Shown here one piece after another: positions 16,561 through 25,472 of a stretch of 44,940 nt of DNA. The translations under genes were made by a program, and so were the position numbers. Source of the DNA: an uncultured Clostridia bacterium (GTDB lineage Bacteria > Bacillota > Clostridia > Oscillospirales > CAG-272); contig CALCTA010000107.1 in the NCBI GenBank assembly GCA_937893945.1, positions 1-44,940 on the forward strand, given 5' to 3'. A model generated the notes under the pieces. It did no database searches and had not been told where the DNA came from. It worked only from the letters and a program-made list of their open reading frames with translations. Position 1 is the first letter of the stretch. Each line of letters opens with the position of its first letter.

Positions 16561-17439
16561 ATGAGTGATATTAAAAAAATTGCGATAATAACCAATTACA
16601 ATATTCAGGAAAAGCTTGGTGCGGCTGTACAGGTGGCGGATAAGCTATGCGAATTTGTCAATGAAATATACATACCCGAGTCATACCGCGATAGAATAAT
16701 GCGCGCAAGACAGCACCGAGCGGAGTTCTCATATAAGCCGCTTGACGAGATATATCAGAATTCCGACCTCGTGGTCGGAATCGGCGGTGATGGCGTTATG
16801 CTTGAGGCAGCCCGCCGTGCTACCCCTGCGGGAATTCCGATTCTCGGTATCAATATGGGCAGAATAGGTTATATGACAGAGCTTGAAATGACTGAACTTG
16901 ATCTCCTTGATAACATATTTAAAGGAGACTATTACCTTGATGAAAGAGCGATGCTCAGGGTAGAGATAAGATCCTCAAAGGGTAATAATAAGTTCTCGGC
17001 ATACGCACTTAACGAAGCGGTCGTGGCAAACGGAACAACAGCGAGAATAATAGACCTTGAGCTTCTCGACAACGGCAGGCTTGTCAGCGAATACAGAGCA
17101 GACGGTCTTGTAGTGTCAACCCCCACGGGCTCAACAGCCTATTCGCTTTCCGCGGGCGGTCCTATAATAGATCCTAAGCTCTCCTGCTTTTGCGTAACTC
17201 CTATATGTCCGCACTCGCTTATAGCAAGACCGCTTATTTTTCCCGACAGCGCTACGCTTGAGGTAAAGAACACCTGTGTTCGAGAAAAGGTGCTTCACCT
17301 GACGATAGACGGAAGAGCGACATTTGATCTTTACCTTGGTGATACCGTAGTAATTACGAAATCGGCGCTCAAAGCAAAGCTTCTTCGTATAAAGAACGAC
17401 GATTTCTACTTTAAGATCCGTATGAAAAAATTCTTTTAA
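16561..17439 (+). CDS. nadK: NAD kinase
   Basis: A 292-residue cytosolic enzyme phosphorylating NAD to NADP. The conserved GGDGVMLEAAR (near residue 78), NMGRIGYMTE, LNEAVVAN and DGLVVSTPTGSTAYSLSAGGPI are all present. Length is normal. ATG at 16561 with AAGGAAA at 16550-16556. It lies between tlyA and argR, its common Firmicutes context. Confidence 0.95.
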   Translation: MSDIKKIAIITNYNIQEKLGAAVQVADKLCEFVNEIYIPESYRDRIMRARQHRAEFSYKPLDEIYQNSDLVVGIGGDGVMLEAARRATPAGIPILGINMGRIGYMTELEMTELDLLDNIFKGDYYLDERAMLRVEIRSSKGNNKFSAYALNEAVVANGTTARIIDLELLDNGRLVSEYRADGLVVSTPTGSTAYSLSAGGPIIDPKLSCFCVTPICPHSLIARPLIFPDSATLEVKNTCVREKVLHLTIDGRATFDLYLGDTVVITKSALKAKLLRIKNDDFYFKIRMKKFF

Positions 17440-17452
17440 GAGGTTATCATAG

Positions 17453-17908
17453 ATGAAATCACAGAGACAGGAAAGAATACTTGAGCTTGTGTCCAAGTAT
17501 GAGATAGAGACACAAGAGGATATGATGAGCCGCCTACAGAGTGAAGGCTTCAAGGTAACTCAGGCAACAGTCTCAAGAGACCTTAAGGAGCTTAAGCTCA
17601 CTAAGACGCTCACCGCAAGAGGCACTTACAGATATGCGGTAAATACCGCGAGACATCGTACGGGAAGCGTGAAATTCAACAATGCAATGGTGGATTCGAT
17701 AGTCCACGTTGATTACTCGCTCAATAACGTCGTTATTAAGACCTATCCCGGACTTGCGCAAGCGGTCGCATCGGGCGTTGACGCTCTTAATATGCATAAC
17801 ATTCTCGGCTGTGTTGCAGGCGACGATACTATCATAATCGTTACTCGCGACGTTGAGAGCTCCGCAGAGATAAGCGAGAGCCTCACCGAGCTTATGAAGA
17901 CGTTCTAA
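17453..17908 (+). CDS. argR: Arginine repressor ArgR/AhrC
   Basis: A 151-residue hexameric arginine-dependent regulator. The N-terminal winged helix carries QATVSRDLKELKLTK, and the C-terminal oligomerisation and arginine-binding domain carries GCVAGDDTIIIV with the GDD arginine ligands. The gene starts at 17453 after AGAGGTTAT (17439-17447) and is followed by recN, as in Bacillus and Clostridium. No clear ARG-box is seen in the window, including before argS. Confidence 0.95.
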   Translation: MKSQRQERILELVSKYEIETQEDMMSRLQSEGFKVTQATVSRDLKELKLTKTLTARGTYRYAVNTARHRTGSVKFNNAMVDSIVHVDYSLNNVVIKTYPGLAQAVASGVDALNMHNILGCVAGDDTIIIVTRDVESSAEISESLTELMKTF

Positions 17909-17936
17909 AAGTACTGATTTATTAAGGAGAAGGACT

Positions 17937-19607
17937 ATGCTTCAGTCGCTTCATATTGAAAACGTAGCGGTAGTAAAGCGTCTTGATATTGAATTCTCAG
18001 AAGGGATGACTGCGCTTACCGGCGAGACGGGCGCGGGAAAATCAATAATAATAGATAGCCTTAATCTCCTTTCGGGCAACAGAGCTGATAAGGAGCTTAT
18101 ACGAAACGGCTCGGAAAGAGCAGAGGTAAGCGCGGTGTTTTCCTCTCTTTCTCCCAAGGTCGTCTCGGCGCTATCTGAGCTTGGCTTTGAGGCTGAGGAC
18201 GGAAGCATAATGCTTTCAAGAGTGCTGACTCAATCCTCATCTTCCGCAAGAATAAACGGTCGCCCCGTAACTCTTTCGTTGCTAAAAGACGCTTCATCAC
18301 TGCTTTTCGGCATTCACGGGCAGAATGATAATCTGCGATTGCTCGATCCCAAAAATCATATTGATATACTTGATGCTTACGCGGACAATAGCGAGAAGCG
18401 CGAGGAGTATTACGGACTATACCGCAAGATGCTTCATATTCGTGCCGAGATAGATGCTATCTCAAAGGATGCGCGTGAGCGCATCAGGATAAGAGAGATG
18501 CTGAAGTTCCAGATAGACGATATTGATTCCGCAAAGCTTCGCGAGGGTGAAGAAGAAGCACTCGAAACTCTTGTTTCAAAGCTTCGCCACCTTGAGCGTA
18601 TCAACAAATGCTGCGCGCTTGTTGAAAAAGCGCTTCAGGGCTCAAAGGGAATGGGCGCGATATATCTTACCGACAGAGCGTCAAGCGCACTTGAATCTAT
18701 ATCGGACGCCGTGCCTGAGGCAGAAGCACTCTCTTCAAGACTTGCAGAGGTAAAATACGAGCTTGAGGATATCGCCGCAAGCGTATCTGAGCTCTCTGAC
18801 CTCGGAGACGGAGACCCTACCGCAAGGCTTGATAAGGCAGAGGGCAGGCTTGATACTATCTCAAGACTTAAGCGTAAATACGGCAGTACGGTGGAGGAAA
18901 TACTTGAGTTCAGACGCGAGGCGGCAGAAAAGCTTGAGTATATAGATAATGCCGACGACCGCAAGGCAGATCTTGAGGACGAGCTTGAGAAGATAAGCAA
19001 GGCGGCAAAAGAGATAGCAAAGCAGCTTCACGAGTCGCGTAAGAGAGCCGCGCTCGGACTTACCAAGAGCGTCAAGGAAACGCTTGCGTTCCTTGATATG
19101 CCTAAGGTGGCATTTGAGGCAAGTATTGATGCCGCGGCAGAATTCAACCCCTACGGACTTGACGAGGTCGAGTTTCTTATATCGGCAAACCCCGGAGAGC
19201 CGCTTATGCCTATGGCAAGGATAGCCTCGGGCGGTGAGCTTGCGAGAATTATGCTCTCGCTTAAAAACGTTCTCAATCTCTCTGACGGAATAGACACCGT
19301 TATATTTGACGAGATAGATACGGGAATTTCGGGTAAGACCTCAAGAAAGGTTGGAATAAAGCTCAAGGAGATAGGCAGAGAAGCGCAGGTCATCTGCGTT
19401 ACCCACTCCGCACAGATAGCGTCCCTCGCGCACACACATCTTTTCGTATCCAAAAAAGAGGTTGACGGAAGAACAGAGAGTGCTGTCTCGCGTCTTGACG
19501 ATGAGGCGAGAGTTTCGGAGATAGCGAGAATACTTGGCGGAATCGAGATAACCTCAGCGCAGAGAGTAGCCGCGCTTGAAATGATATCAGAGGGAAAAAG
19601 CTACTGA
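17937..19607 (+). CDS. recN: DNA repair protein RecN
   Basis: A 556-residue SMC-like ATPase that acts early in double-strand-break repair. The Walker A TGETGAGKSIIID is at residues 29-41, followed by a long coiled coil (about 150-370), then SGGELARIMLSLK, Walker B TVIFDEIDTGISGKT and VTHSAQIAS. The ATG at 17937 follows AAGGAGAAGG. The last gene of the nusB operon; no terminator is visible after it, but a fresh promoter for argS begins 28 nt downstream. Confidence 0.96.
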   Translation: MLQSLHIENVAVVKRLDIEFSEGMTALTGETGAGKSIIIDSLNLLSGNRADKELIRNGSERAEVSAVFSSLSPKVVSALSELGFEAEDGSIMLSRVLTQSSSSARINGRPVTLSLLKDASSLLFGIHGQNDNLRLLDPKNHIDILDAYADNSEKREEYYGLYRKMLHIRAEIDAISKDARERIRIREMLKFQIDDIDSAKLREGEEEALETLVSKLRHLERINKCCALVEKALQGSKGMGAIYLTDRASSALESISDAVPEAEALSSRLAEVKYELEDIAASVSELSDLGDGDPTARLDKAEGRLDTISRLKRKYGSTVEEILEFRREAAEKLEYIDNADDRKADLEDELEKISKAAKEIAKQLHESRKRAALGLTKSVKETLAFLDMPKVAFEASIDAAAEFNPYGLDEVEFLISANPGEPLMPMARIASGGELARIMLSLKNVLNLSDGIDTVIFDEIDTGISGKTSRKVGIKLKEIGREAQVICVTHSAQIASLAHTHLFVSKKEVDGRTESAVSRLDDEARVSEIARILGGIEITSAQRVAALEMISEGKSY

Positions 19608-19634
19608 TATTTTTGAAATATTTTCGGTAAAGAC

Positions 19635-19663
19635 TTGAAAAAAATCACTTTGTGTAGTATAAT
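19635..19663 (+). promoter_or_regulatory. Promoter of argS
   Basis: TTGAAA (19635-19640) and TATAAT (19658-19663) with a 17-nt spacer; transcription should begin near 19670, leaving a leader of only about 30 nt, too short for a T-box. Confidence 0.8.
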
Positions 19664-19700
19664 TAAAAAGTTGTAAAGTTTTGTTATTTGGAGATTATAA

Positions 19701-21416
19701 ATGTTAACGATCAAAAAAATGATCTCAGAGGAGATCGAGAGAATACTTAAAGGAATAAACGCTGACGCAGGACTTGACTCGGGTACAGTATGCTCTATGC
19801 TCGAATATCCCCCCGACGAGAAGATGGGAGATCTGGCACTTCCTTGCTTCAAGCTCAGCAAGGTGCTCCGCATGGCGCCCGTTAAGATAGCCGCTTCTAT
19901 CGCGGAAAGCTTTTCCTGCGAGGCAGTAGATAAGGCAGAGGCTCTTAACGGATATTTCAACATCTACCTTTCTGGCGAATATCTCGCTAAGAAGATAGCC
20001 GCTGAGGTAGCAGAGAAGGGCGATAAATACGGCGCTCCCACAGAGCTTGGTGAGGGTAAGACAGTAGTTCTTGATTACTCATCTCCCAATGTTGCAAAGC
20101 CTTTCCACATCGGACATCTCGGCACTACCGTTATCGGTCATTCCCTCAAGAAGCTCCATGAGTTTGCGGGATACAAGTGCGTTGGTATCAACTATCTTGG
20201 CGACTGGGGAACACAGTTCGGTAAGCTTATAGTTGCTTATCATAAGTGGGGTAACGCCGAGGCTATAGAGCAAGGCGGAGTTGACGCTCTCGTTGAGCTT
20301 TACGTAAGAATAAACAACGCTATCGCAGAGGATGCTACACTTGCTGACGAGGCAAGAGCTGAGTTCCGCAAGCTTGAGGATGGCGACGAGGAGAATATAA
20401 GACTCTGGAAATGGTTTGTTGATATAAGCCTTGCGGAGTATCAGAAGACCTACAAGCAGCTCGGTATAGAGTTTGACAGCTATAAGGGCGAGAGCTTCTA
20501 TACAGATAAGATGCCCGCGCAGGTGCAGAAGCTTCGCGATATGGGACTTCTCAAGATAGACGACGGCGCATCTATCGTTGATCTTGAGGAATACGGAATG
20601 ACCCCTTGCCTTATCCTCAAGAGAGACGGTTCAACGCTTTATCCCACAAGAGATATCGCGGCGGCTGTTTACCGTAAAGAGACCTACGATTTTGACAAGA
20701 TGATCTACGTTACGAGCGCAGGTCAGAGCCTGCACTTCGCTCAGTGGTTCAAGGTCGTTGAGCTTATGGGATATGAGTGGTACGATAAGCTCGTTCACGT
20801 TCCTTACGGCACTGTAAGCATCAACGGCGCCAAGCTTGCTACGAGAACGGGTAACGTAATTCTTCTGCGCGACCTCTTTGCGGAATCTATCGCAAAGGTT
20901 GCCGCAATTATGGATGAAAAGAACCCCAACCTCGAGAACAAGGAGAAGATATCCGAGGAGGTTGGCGTTGGCGCGATAGTATTCTACTATCTCTCCAATA
21001 ACCGTATCAGAGACATAAACTTCATGATGGAGGATGCTCTAAGCTTTGAGGGTAACACAGGTCCCTACGTTCAGTACACCTACGCGCGTACCTGCTCGGT
21101 GCTCTCTAAGTCTCCCGATTACGATAAGAACGCCGCACTAACGATAACCTCGACCGACGAGACCTCGCTCCTTAAAACGCTCTCGCGCTTTGAAGAAGTG
21201 GTAAGAGAGGCGATAGCCGCGTACGAGCCGTCGGTCGTAACGAGATATATCCTTGACGTTGCGGGCGCATATAACCGCTTCTATCACAACTGCTCTATAC
21301 TTGGCGCGGAGAGTGAAGAAATAAAGAATACCCGTCTTGTGCTGACAGATGCCGCAAGAACGGTGCTTGGTAATGCATTCGGGCTTATCTGCCTTGCAAA
21401 GACCGAGAAGATATAA
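19701..21416 (+). CDS. argS: Arginyl-tRNA synthetase
   Basis: A 571-residue class I synthetase. The N-terminal Add1 domain is followed by the catalytic core with SSPNVAKPFHIGHLGTT (HIGH motif) and, in place of KMSKS, GAKLATRTGN near residue 378, a form typical of ArgRS. The DALR anticodon-binding domain with VQYTYAR and the final helix bundle AYNRFYHNC are present. The ATG at 19701 has GGAGA ten bases upstream. It leads a transcript with the YebC-family gene and flippase. Confidence 0.96.
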   Translation: MLTIKKMISEEIERILKGINADAGLDSGTVCSMLEYPPDEKMGDLALPCFKLSKVLRMAPVKIAASIAESFSCEAVDKAEALNGYFNIYLSGEYLAKKIAAEVAEKGDKYGAPTELGEGKTVVLDYSSPNVAKPFHIGHLGTTVIGHSLKKLHEFAGYKCVGINYLGDWGTQFGKLIVAYHKWGNAEAIEQGGVDALVELYVRINNAIAEDATLADEARAEFRKLEDGDEENIRLWKWFVDISLAEYQKTYKQLGIEFDSYKGESFYTDKMPAQVQKLRDMGLLKIDDGASIVDLEEYGMTPCLILKRDGSTLYPTRDIAAAVYRKETYDFDKMIYVTSAGQSLHFAQWFKVVELMGYEWYDKLVHVPYGTVSINGAKLATRTGNVILLRDLFAESIAKVAAIMDEKNPNLENKEKISEEVGVGAIVFYYLSNNRIRDINFMMEDALSFEGNTGPYVQYTYARTCSVLSKSPDYDKNAALTITSTDETSLLKTLSRFEEVVREAIAAYEPSVVTRYILDVAGAYNRFYHNCSILGAESEEIKNTRLVLTDAARTVLGNAFGLICLAKTEKI

Positions 21417-21454
21417 GCTGATAAAAATTGATTTAAAATAGAGAGGTAAAAATT

Positions 21455-22186
21455 ATGTCCGGACATAGCAAATGGGCGAATATCAAGCACAAGAAGGAAA
21501 AGACCGACGCGCAGAGAGCCAAGGTCTTTACAAAGATAGGTAAGGAGATAACCATTGCGGTTAAAGAGGGCGGCGGAGATCCCGCTTCTAACTCCAAGCT
21601 TCGCGACCTTATCCTTAAGGCAAAATCCAATAACGTTCCTAACGATAATATCGAGAGAACCATTAAGAAGGCTCTCGGCTCTACGGGCGAGAACTACGAG
21701 GAGGTAGTTTACGAGGGATACGGACCTGCGGGAATTGCAGTTATCGTTGAGGCTACTACCGACAACCGTAACCGTACAGCAGGTAATGTAAGAGCATATT
21801 TCTCCAAGTACCACGGCAATATGGGACAGACAGGCTGCGTTTCCTACCTCTTCACAGAGAAGGGCGTTATAATCATCTCTAACGAGGATGAGGATATCGA
21901 CGAGGATAAGCTTATGGAGACTGCTCTTGAGGCAGGTGCGGAGGATTTCGCATCCGAGGGAGAGGTATTTGAGATATACACCGAGCCCGACGATCTCTAC
22001 GCTGTCAAGGAAGCACTCGAGGCGGCAGGCTACACTGTTGCATCTGCCGAGAAGGATAAGATACCTTCCAACTACGTAACTCTTGAGACTGAAGACGATA
22101 TCAAGTTCATGGGCTTGCTTATCGAGAAGCTCGAGGATGACGACGACGTTATGAACGTATATCATAACTGGGAGAATTGCGATTGA
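21455..22186 (+). CDS. YebC/PmpR (TACO1) family protein
   Basis: A 243-residue protein of the YebC family, starting MSGHSKWANIKHKKEKTDAQ and keeping GGGDPASNSKLRDLILKAK, NVPNDNIERTIKKA and EGYGPAGIAVIVEATTDN. Members were described as transcriptional regulators, and more recently some as factors relieving ribosome stalling at proline runs; which applies here cannot be told from sequence. GAGAGGT lies upstream of the ATG at 21455. The next gene starts 3 nt after its stop. Confidence 0.93.
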   Translation: MSGHSKWANIKHKKEKTDAQRAKVFTKIGKEITIAVKEGGGDPASNSKLRDLILKAKSNNVPNDNIERTIKKALGSTGENYEEVVYEGYGPAGIAVIVEATTDNRNRTAGNVRAYFSKYHGNMGQTGCVSYLFTEKGVIIISNEDEDIDEDKLMETALEAGAEDFASEGEVFEIYTEPDDLYAVKEALEAAGYTVASAEKDKIPSNYVTLETEDDIKFMGLLIEKLEDDDDVMNVYHNWENCD

Positions 22187-22189
22187 TCT

Positions 22190-23608
22190 ATGGGCAAGTA
22201 TAAGCGATTATTATCGAATACTGCCATTCTGGGAGCAGGTACCTTTATTTCAAAGGTACTTGTTTTCCTGCTTATGCCGCTTTATACAGCTCTGCTTTCG
22301 ACCGAGGAATTCGGAACGGCAGATATTCTTACACAGACGGCAAATCTACTCATACCGCTTGCGGCATTGGGAATCGGAGACGCGCTTTTTAGATTTGCGC
22401 TTGATGCCGATGCCGATAACCGTAAGAAGATATTCGGAAGCGCTATAGGCGTGCTGCTTGCGGCAATGCCTTGCCTTGCTATCCTTATACAGCTTTTGCG
22501 CTTCTTTGATATATACGACGGATATATCTGGCTTGTGTTCTTTTATATCTGCGCGGCAAACCTTCATCTCGTATGCGCTAACTACCTCAGAGCATGCGAT
22601 AGGACTAAAGCGTTCGCAATACAGGGAATAGCCAATACGGCGCTTACTATATTGCTCAATATTCTGTTCCTCGTTGTCTTTGATATGGGGGTTCTCGGAT
22701 ACGTTTTGTCGGTAGCGGTCTCGGATATTCTTATAACTCTCGCAATATTCTTCATTTGTAAGCTATATCGAGAGATAAGATTTGATTTCAAGAACACTTC
22801 GCTCGTGCGCTCAATGCTGAAATTCGGCATACCCTATATCCCCACTACGATGATGTGGATGATAACCTCAGCAAGCGATAGATTTATCGTTACCGCATTC
22901 TCGGGAGCTGCAGAGAACGGACTTTATGCGGCTGCATATAAGCTTCCTACGCTCATATCCTTGGCGGGAGGAGTCTTTATAGAGGCTTGGCAATTCTCGT
23001 CCGTCAATGATGCTAAAAAGGAAGAAAGAGCAAAATTTTTCTCAGAGGTTTACAGAAATTACGTCGGAATAATGTTTATGGGCGCATCCTTGATAGTTGT
23101 ATTTGCAAAGCTTCTGACCGTGATGCTGCTTGACGAGTCCTATTATTCCTCGTGGCAATACGTTCCCGTCTTAAGCATTGCGATGATCTTTTCGGCGTTT
23201 TCCGCCTTTGTTGGAAGCGTTTATTTCCTTGAAAAGAGAAGTGTACGCTCGTTTATTACGGCGGCTGTCGGAGCGCTTACGAATGTAGTGCTGAACTTCT
23301 TGCTTATCCCACACTTTGGTGCGATGGGCGCGGCGATAGCTACGGCAATAAGCTATCTCGTTGCCTTTATCATACGTGCTTGCGATACGACGAAATATCT
23401 GCGATTTGATCTTTGTCCGTTTAAGGTTACGTTAAACACTCTGGCAATAGTGGCACAGACAGTAATAATGCTGCTTGAGCCTCCAATGTGGATACTTTGG
23501 CAGACGCTCTTTGTGGCGTTTATGCTGATCTTCAACGGCAGAGATATATTTAAAGCAATAATGCAGATTGCAAAGAAAATTTTAGGCAAAAAAAGAAAAA
23601 ATATTTAA
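22190..23608 (+). CDS. Polysaccharide (Wzx/MATE-like) flippase family membrane protein
   Basis: A 472-residue membrane protein with about 12-14 hydrophobic helices and the MOP-superfamily opening NTAILGAGTFISKVLVFLLMPLYTALLSTEEFG. It is probably a lipid-linked oligosaccharide or polysaccharide flippase. No glycosyltransferase gene is adjacent, so the cargo is unknown. It lies 3 nt after the YebC-family gene; the last residues are basic (KKILGKKRKN). Confidence 0.85.
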   Translation: MGKYKRLLSNTAILGAGTFISKVLVFLLMPLYTALLSTEEFGTADILTQTANLLIPLAALGIGDALFRFALDADADNRKKIFGSAIGVLLAAMPCLAILIQLLRFFDIYDGYIWLVFFYICAANLHLVCANYLRACDRTKAFAIQGIANTALTILLNILFLVVFDMGVLGYVLSVAVSDILITLAIFFICKLYREIRFDFKNTSLVRSMLKFGIPYIPTTMMWMITSASDRFIVTAFSGAAENGLYAAAYKLPTLISLAGGVFIEAWQFSSVNDAKKEERAKFFSEVYRNYVGIMFMGASLIVVFAKLLTVMLLDESYYSSWQYVPVLSIAMIFSAFSAFVGSVYFLEKRSVRSFITAAVGALTNVVLNFLLIPHFGAMGAAIATAISYLVAFIIRACDTTKYLRFDLCPFKVTLNTLAIVAQTVIMLLEPPMWILWQTLFVAFMLIFNGRDIFKAIMQIAKKILGKKRKNI

Positions 23609-23616
23609 AAAAGCTA

Positions 23617-23645
23617 TTGCAATTCGAATTGATTTGTGGTATAAT
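23617..23645 (+). promoter_or_regulatory. Promoter of rplS
   Basis: TTGCAA (23617-23622) and TATAAT (23640-23645) with a 17-nt spacer, starting transcription near 23652, about 83 nt before the L19 start. Confidence 0.75.
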
Positions 23646-23651
23646 ATGATG

Positions 23652-23734
23652 TAATGTGCGTAAAACGCAAGATAAAAGGGTAGTCCGCTGCGAAGCTCTG
23701 CATGAATACCCGGATTTTTAAGGAGGACTGAAAG
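23652..23734 (+). promoter_or_regulatory. Candidate L19 ribosomal protein leader
   Basis: A compact leader with TGCGT/ACGCA (23657-23661 with 23665-23669) and a second stem GGGTA/TACCC (23678-23682 with 23707-23711) enclosing a smaller hairpin, then AAGGAGG at 23720-23726. A leader in this position controls rplS in many Firmicutes (the L19_leader family). The match is by position and shape, not by a model search. Confidence 0.5.
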
Positions 23735-24079
23735 ATGAACAACTTACTTCAGGCTTTTACAAACGAGCAGCTTAAGACCGAACTTCCGGTCGTAAACGTT
23801 GGTGATACCATTCGTATCCACAACAGAATCAAGGAAGGCGCACGCGAGAGAATTCAGATGTTCGAGGGTACCGTTATCGCTAAGCACGGCGGCGGAATCT
23901 CCGAGACATTTACCGTAAGACGCGTATCTTACGGCTGTGGCGTAGAGAAGACCTTCCCGATCCACTCTCCCAACGTTGTTAAGGTAGATATTGTTCGTTC
24001 CGGTAAGGTTAGAAGAGCAAAACTCTACTACTTGAGAGACAGAGTTGGTAAAGCTTCCAAGGTTAAGGAAAAGATCTAA
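23735..24079 (+). CDS. rplS: 50S ribosomal protein L19
   Basis: A 114-residue L19 of the large subunit at the 30S-50S interface. Typical blocks: PVVNVGDTIRIHNRIKEGARERIQMFEGTVI (in parts), SETFTVRRVSYGCGVEKTFPIHSP and RAKLYYLRDRVGKASKVKE. Start fixed by AAGGAGG eight bases before ATG 23735. It is a single-gene unit with its own promoter and terminator here; in many genomes rplS follows trmD. Confidence 0.98.
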   Translation: MNNLLQAFTNEQLKTELPVVNVGDTIRIHNRIKEGARERIQMFEGTVIAKHGGGISETFTVRRVSYGCGVEKTFPIHSPNVVKVDIVRSGKVRRAKLYYLRDRVGKASKVKEKI

Positions 24080-24099
24080 GTATCTACTTATCCTTATGC

Positions 24100-24128
24100 A
24101 AAAAAGACACCCATCGGGTGTCTTTTTT
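24100..24128. terminator. Bidirectional terminator between rplS and the DUF4358 gene
   Basis: Perfect 13-bp stem with core AGACACCC (24105-24112) / GGGTGTCT (24116-24123), loop ATC, with A-run on one side and T-run on the other. Serves both convergent genes. Confidence 0.93.
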
Positions 24129-24133
24129 GTTTT

Positions 24134-24616
24134 CTATTTTAATATTTCTTCTGCTTTGTTAAATACTGCCTGATTATCCGCGGAAGAAAGAGCGGTAAAA
24201 ATAATATAGTCTCCAAATCGCCGCACCTCAGCGCGATCAAGCTTTGATAGCTCTCCCGGGGCATAATTTTTGAAAAAAGCTGCCTTTTCGTTCTTTTGCG
24301 TCTTAAGATAGTTCTCAACTGCCGACTGCATTTCCTTTGCTTTTTCCTTTGAAATGCGTATTACTCCGATCTCACCCACATCCTCTGCGGCGCGTGAGTA
24401 AAGCACAGTTATATCGGCATCAGCATTCTTTGCAAAGTCAAAATACGAAAGCTCCTCGTCGGTGTATTCAATATAATCCTCAGAGCCCGAAATTTGCCCC
24501 ATAAGCGCATCCGACAGCTCCTTGCTTGTAAGTGAACTGCTATATTCGGCTTGCTTGCAGGAGGGAAAAATAAGCATAGAAATGGCGAGCGCGATAAATA
24601 ATAATATTTTCTTCAT
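24134..24616 (-). CDS. DUF4358-type lipoprotein
   Basis: A 160-residue exported lipoprotein: signal MKKILLFIALAISMLIFPSC with the lipid Cys at 20. The remainder, with SKELSDALMGQ, the pattern of acidic helix, ADITVLYSRA, IGVIRISKEKAKEMQSAVENYLKT and FGDYIIFTAL, looks like DUF4358, a small domain found in Clostridia, often next to SGNH or MBOAT acyltransferase genes. Its role is unknown. It begins one base after the upstream SGNH gene ends; the ribosome binding site GGAGG lies in that gene's last codons, so the pair is co-translated. Confidence 0.75.
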   Translation of the reverse strand: MKKILLFIALAISMLIFPSCKQAEYSSSLTSKELSDALMGQISGSEDYIEYTDEELSYFDFAKNADADITVLYSRAAEDVGEIGVIRISKEKAKEMQSAVENYLKTQKNEKAAFFKNYAPGELSKLDRAEVRRFGDYIIFTALSSADNQAVFNKAEEILK

Positions 24617-24617
24617 T

Positions 24618-25415
24618 TCATCCTCCGTAGGCGTGTGTTCTTATATATCTTAACACCTCGCGGTATGCCTCGGCATTAAGATGAAATCCGTCTCCGCTAT
24701 CGTAACAGCTCTTAAGAAATCCGTTCTCATCTTTCAGAGAATCAGCCGTGTTGAGATAAGGTAAGCCACACTCCTTTGCGAGAGAAGATGTCCATTCGTT
24801 AGTTCTGTCAATATAAGAGTTTAATACGTCTGCGCTCACGCTGTAGTTTGAGGTGTCCATATCCTTTGAAACGGGGAAGCAGGATTGAAGCATTATCACC
24901 GTGTCCGGCGAAGCCTCCTCTAACCTTGATATAAGCTTTTTGTAGCAGCCCTTGAAGTATTCCGAGCCCTTTGACATATTTCCCACAGCACCGTTAAGAC
25001 CAAAGGTCAAAAGAAGATATTTAGGCTTCTTTTTTGCCATGGCATCCGATATATCAAGCTCCTCGTTTGTGTCGGGGTAAAGTATCCTGCAGCTTGCTGT
25101 GGATGGATCGAGCATAAGCGTTCCGCTCTTTGGCGCCCAGACCTGTTTTGTGTCTTTACCGCCTGAGAGCACTCCTCGGCTCTTTAGATGATAGGTGGTG
25201 GACTCCCCGAGGAAAATGAAGGAATCTATATAGCTCTGACCTGCGTCCTCTGTCTTTTGAAGAGACGTGTCGCTGCCTTGAAGAGAGACCTCCACGTCCG
25301 GAAGAATAACCCCCGTCCCGTCTTCCTCGGTCTCCGGCTCCCTTGCGGAGCAGGATGAAGTCCACATATATATGATTACTATAAATAAAGAGAAAAAAAG
25401 CAACTTTTTTAGCAT
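24618..25415 (-). CDS. SGNH/GDSL-type hydrolase lipoprotein
   Basis: A 265-residue exported protein with signal MLKKLLFFSLFIVIIYMWTSSC (lipid Cys 22) and an SGNH fold: block I FLGEST with nucleophile Ser72, block III-like LLTFGLNGA with the Asn, and block V DGFHLN with Asp and His. It probably removes or transfers an acyl group on a surface polymer or its muropeptide. It is followed at once by the DUF4358 gene. Its ribosome binding site GGAGG is inside the 3' arm of a terminator-like hairpin just upstream (25416-25461), an unusual arrangement. No own promoter is seen between it and the gene at 25473. Confidence 0.8.
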   Translation of the reverse strand: MLKKLLFFSLFIVIIYMWTSSCSAREPETEEDGTGVILPDVEVSLQGSDTSLQKTEDAGQSYIDSFIFLGESTTYHLKSRGVLSGGKDTKQVWAPKSGTLMLDPSTASCRILYPDTNEELDISDAMAKKKPKYLLLTFGLNGAVGNMSKGSEYFKGCYKKLISRLEEASPDTVIMLQSCFPVSKDMDTSNYSVSADVLNSYIDRTNEWTSSLAKECGLPYLNTADSLKDENGFLKSCYDSGDGFHLNAEAYREVLRYIRTHAYGG

Positions 25416-25461
25416 AAAAAACCTCCGTGCTTCAAGTATTGTTCAACCTGAAGCACGGAGG
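25416..25461 (-). terminator. Terminator hairpin that also holds the SGNH gene's ribosome binding site
   Basis: On the minus strand CCTCCGTGCTTCA (complement 25449-25461) pairs perfectly with TGAAGCACGGAGG (complement 25422-25434), loop 14 nt, then a T-run that ends directly in the ATG at 25415-25413. GGAGG in the 3' arm is the only ribosome binding site for that ATG. Confidence 0.8.
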
Positions 25462-25472
25462 GAATAGCGCTT

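Noticed and set aside
19664..19700. T-box or ARG-box control of argS
   Set aside because: The leader is only about 30 nt and no arginine-box palindrome is visible.
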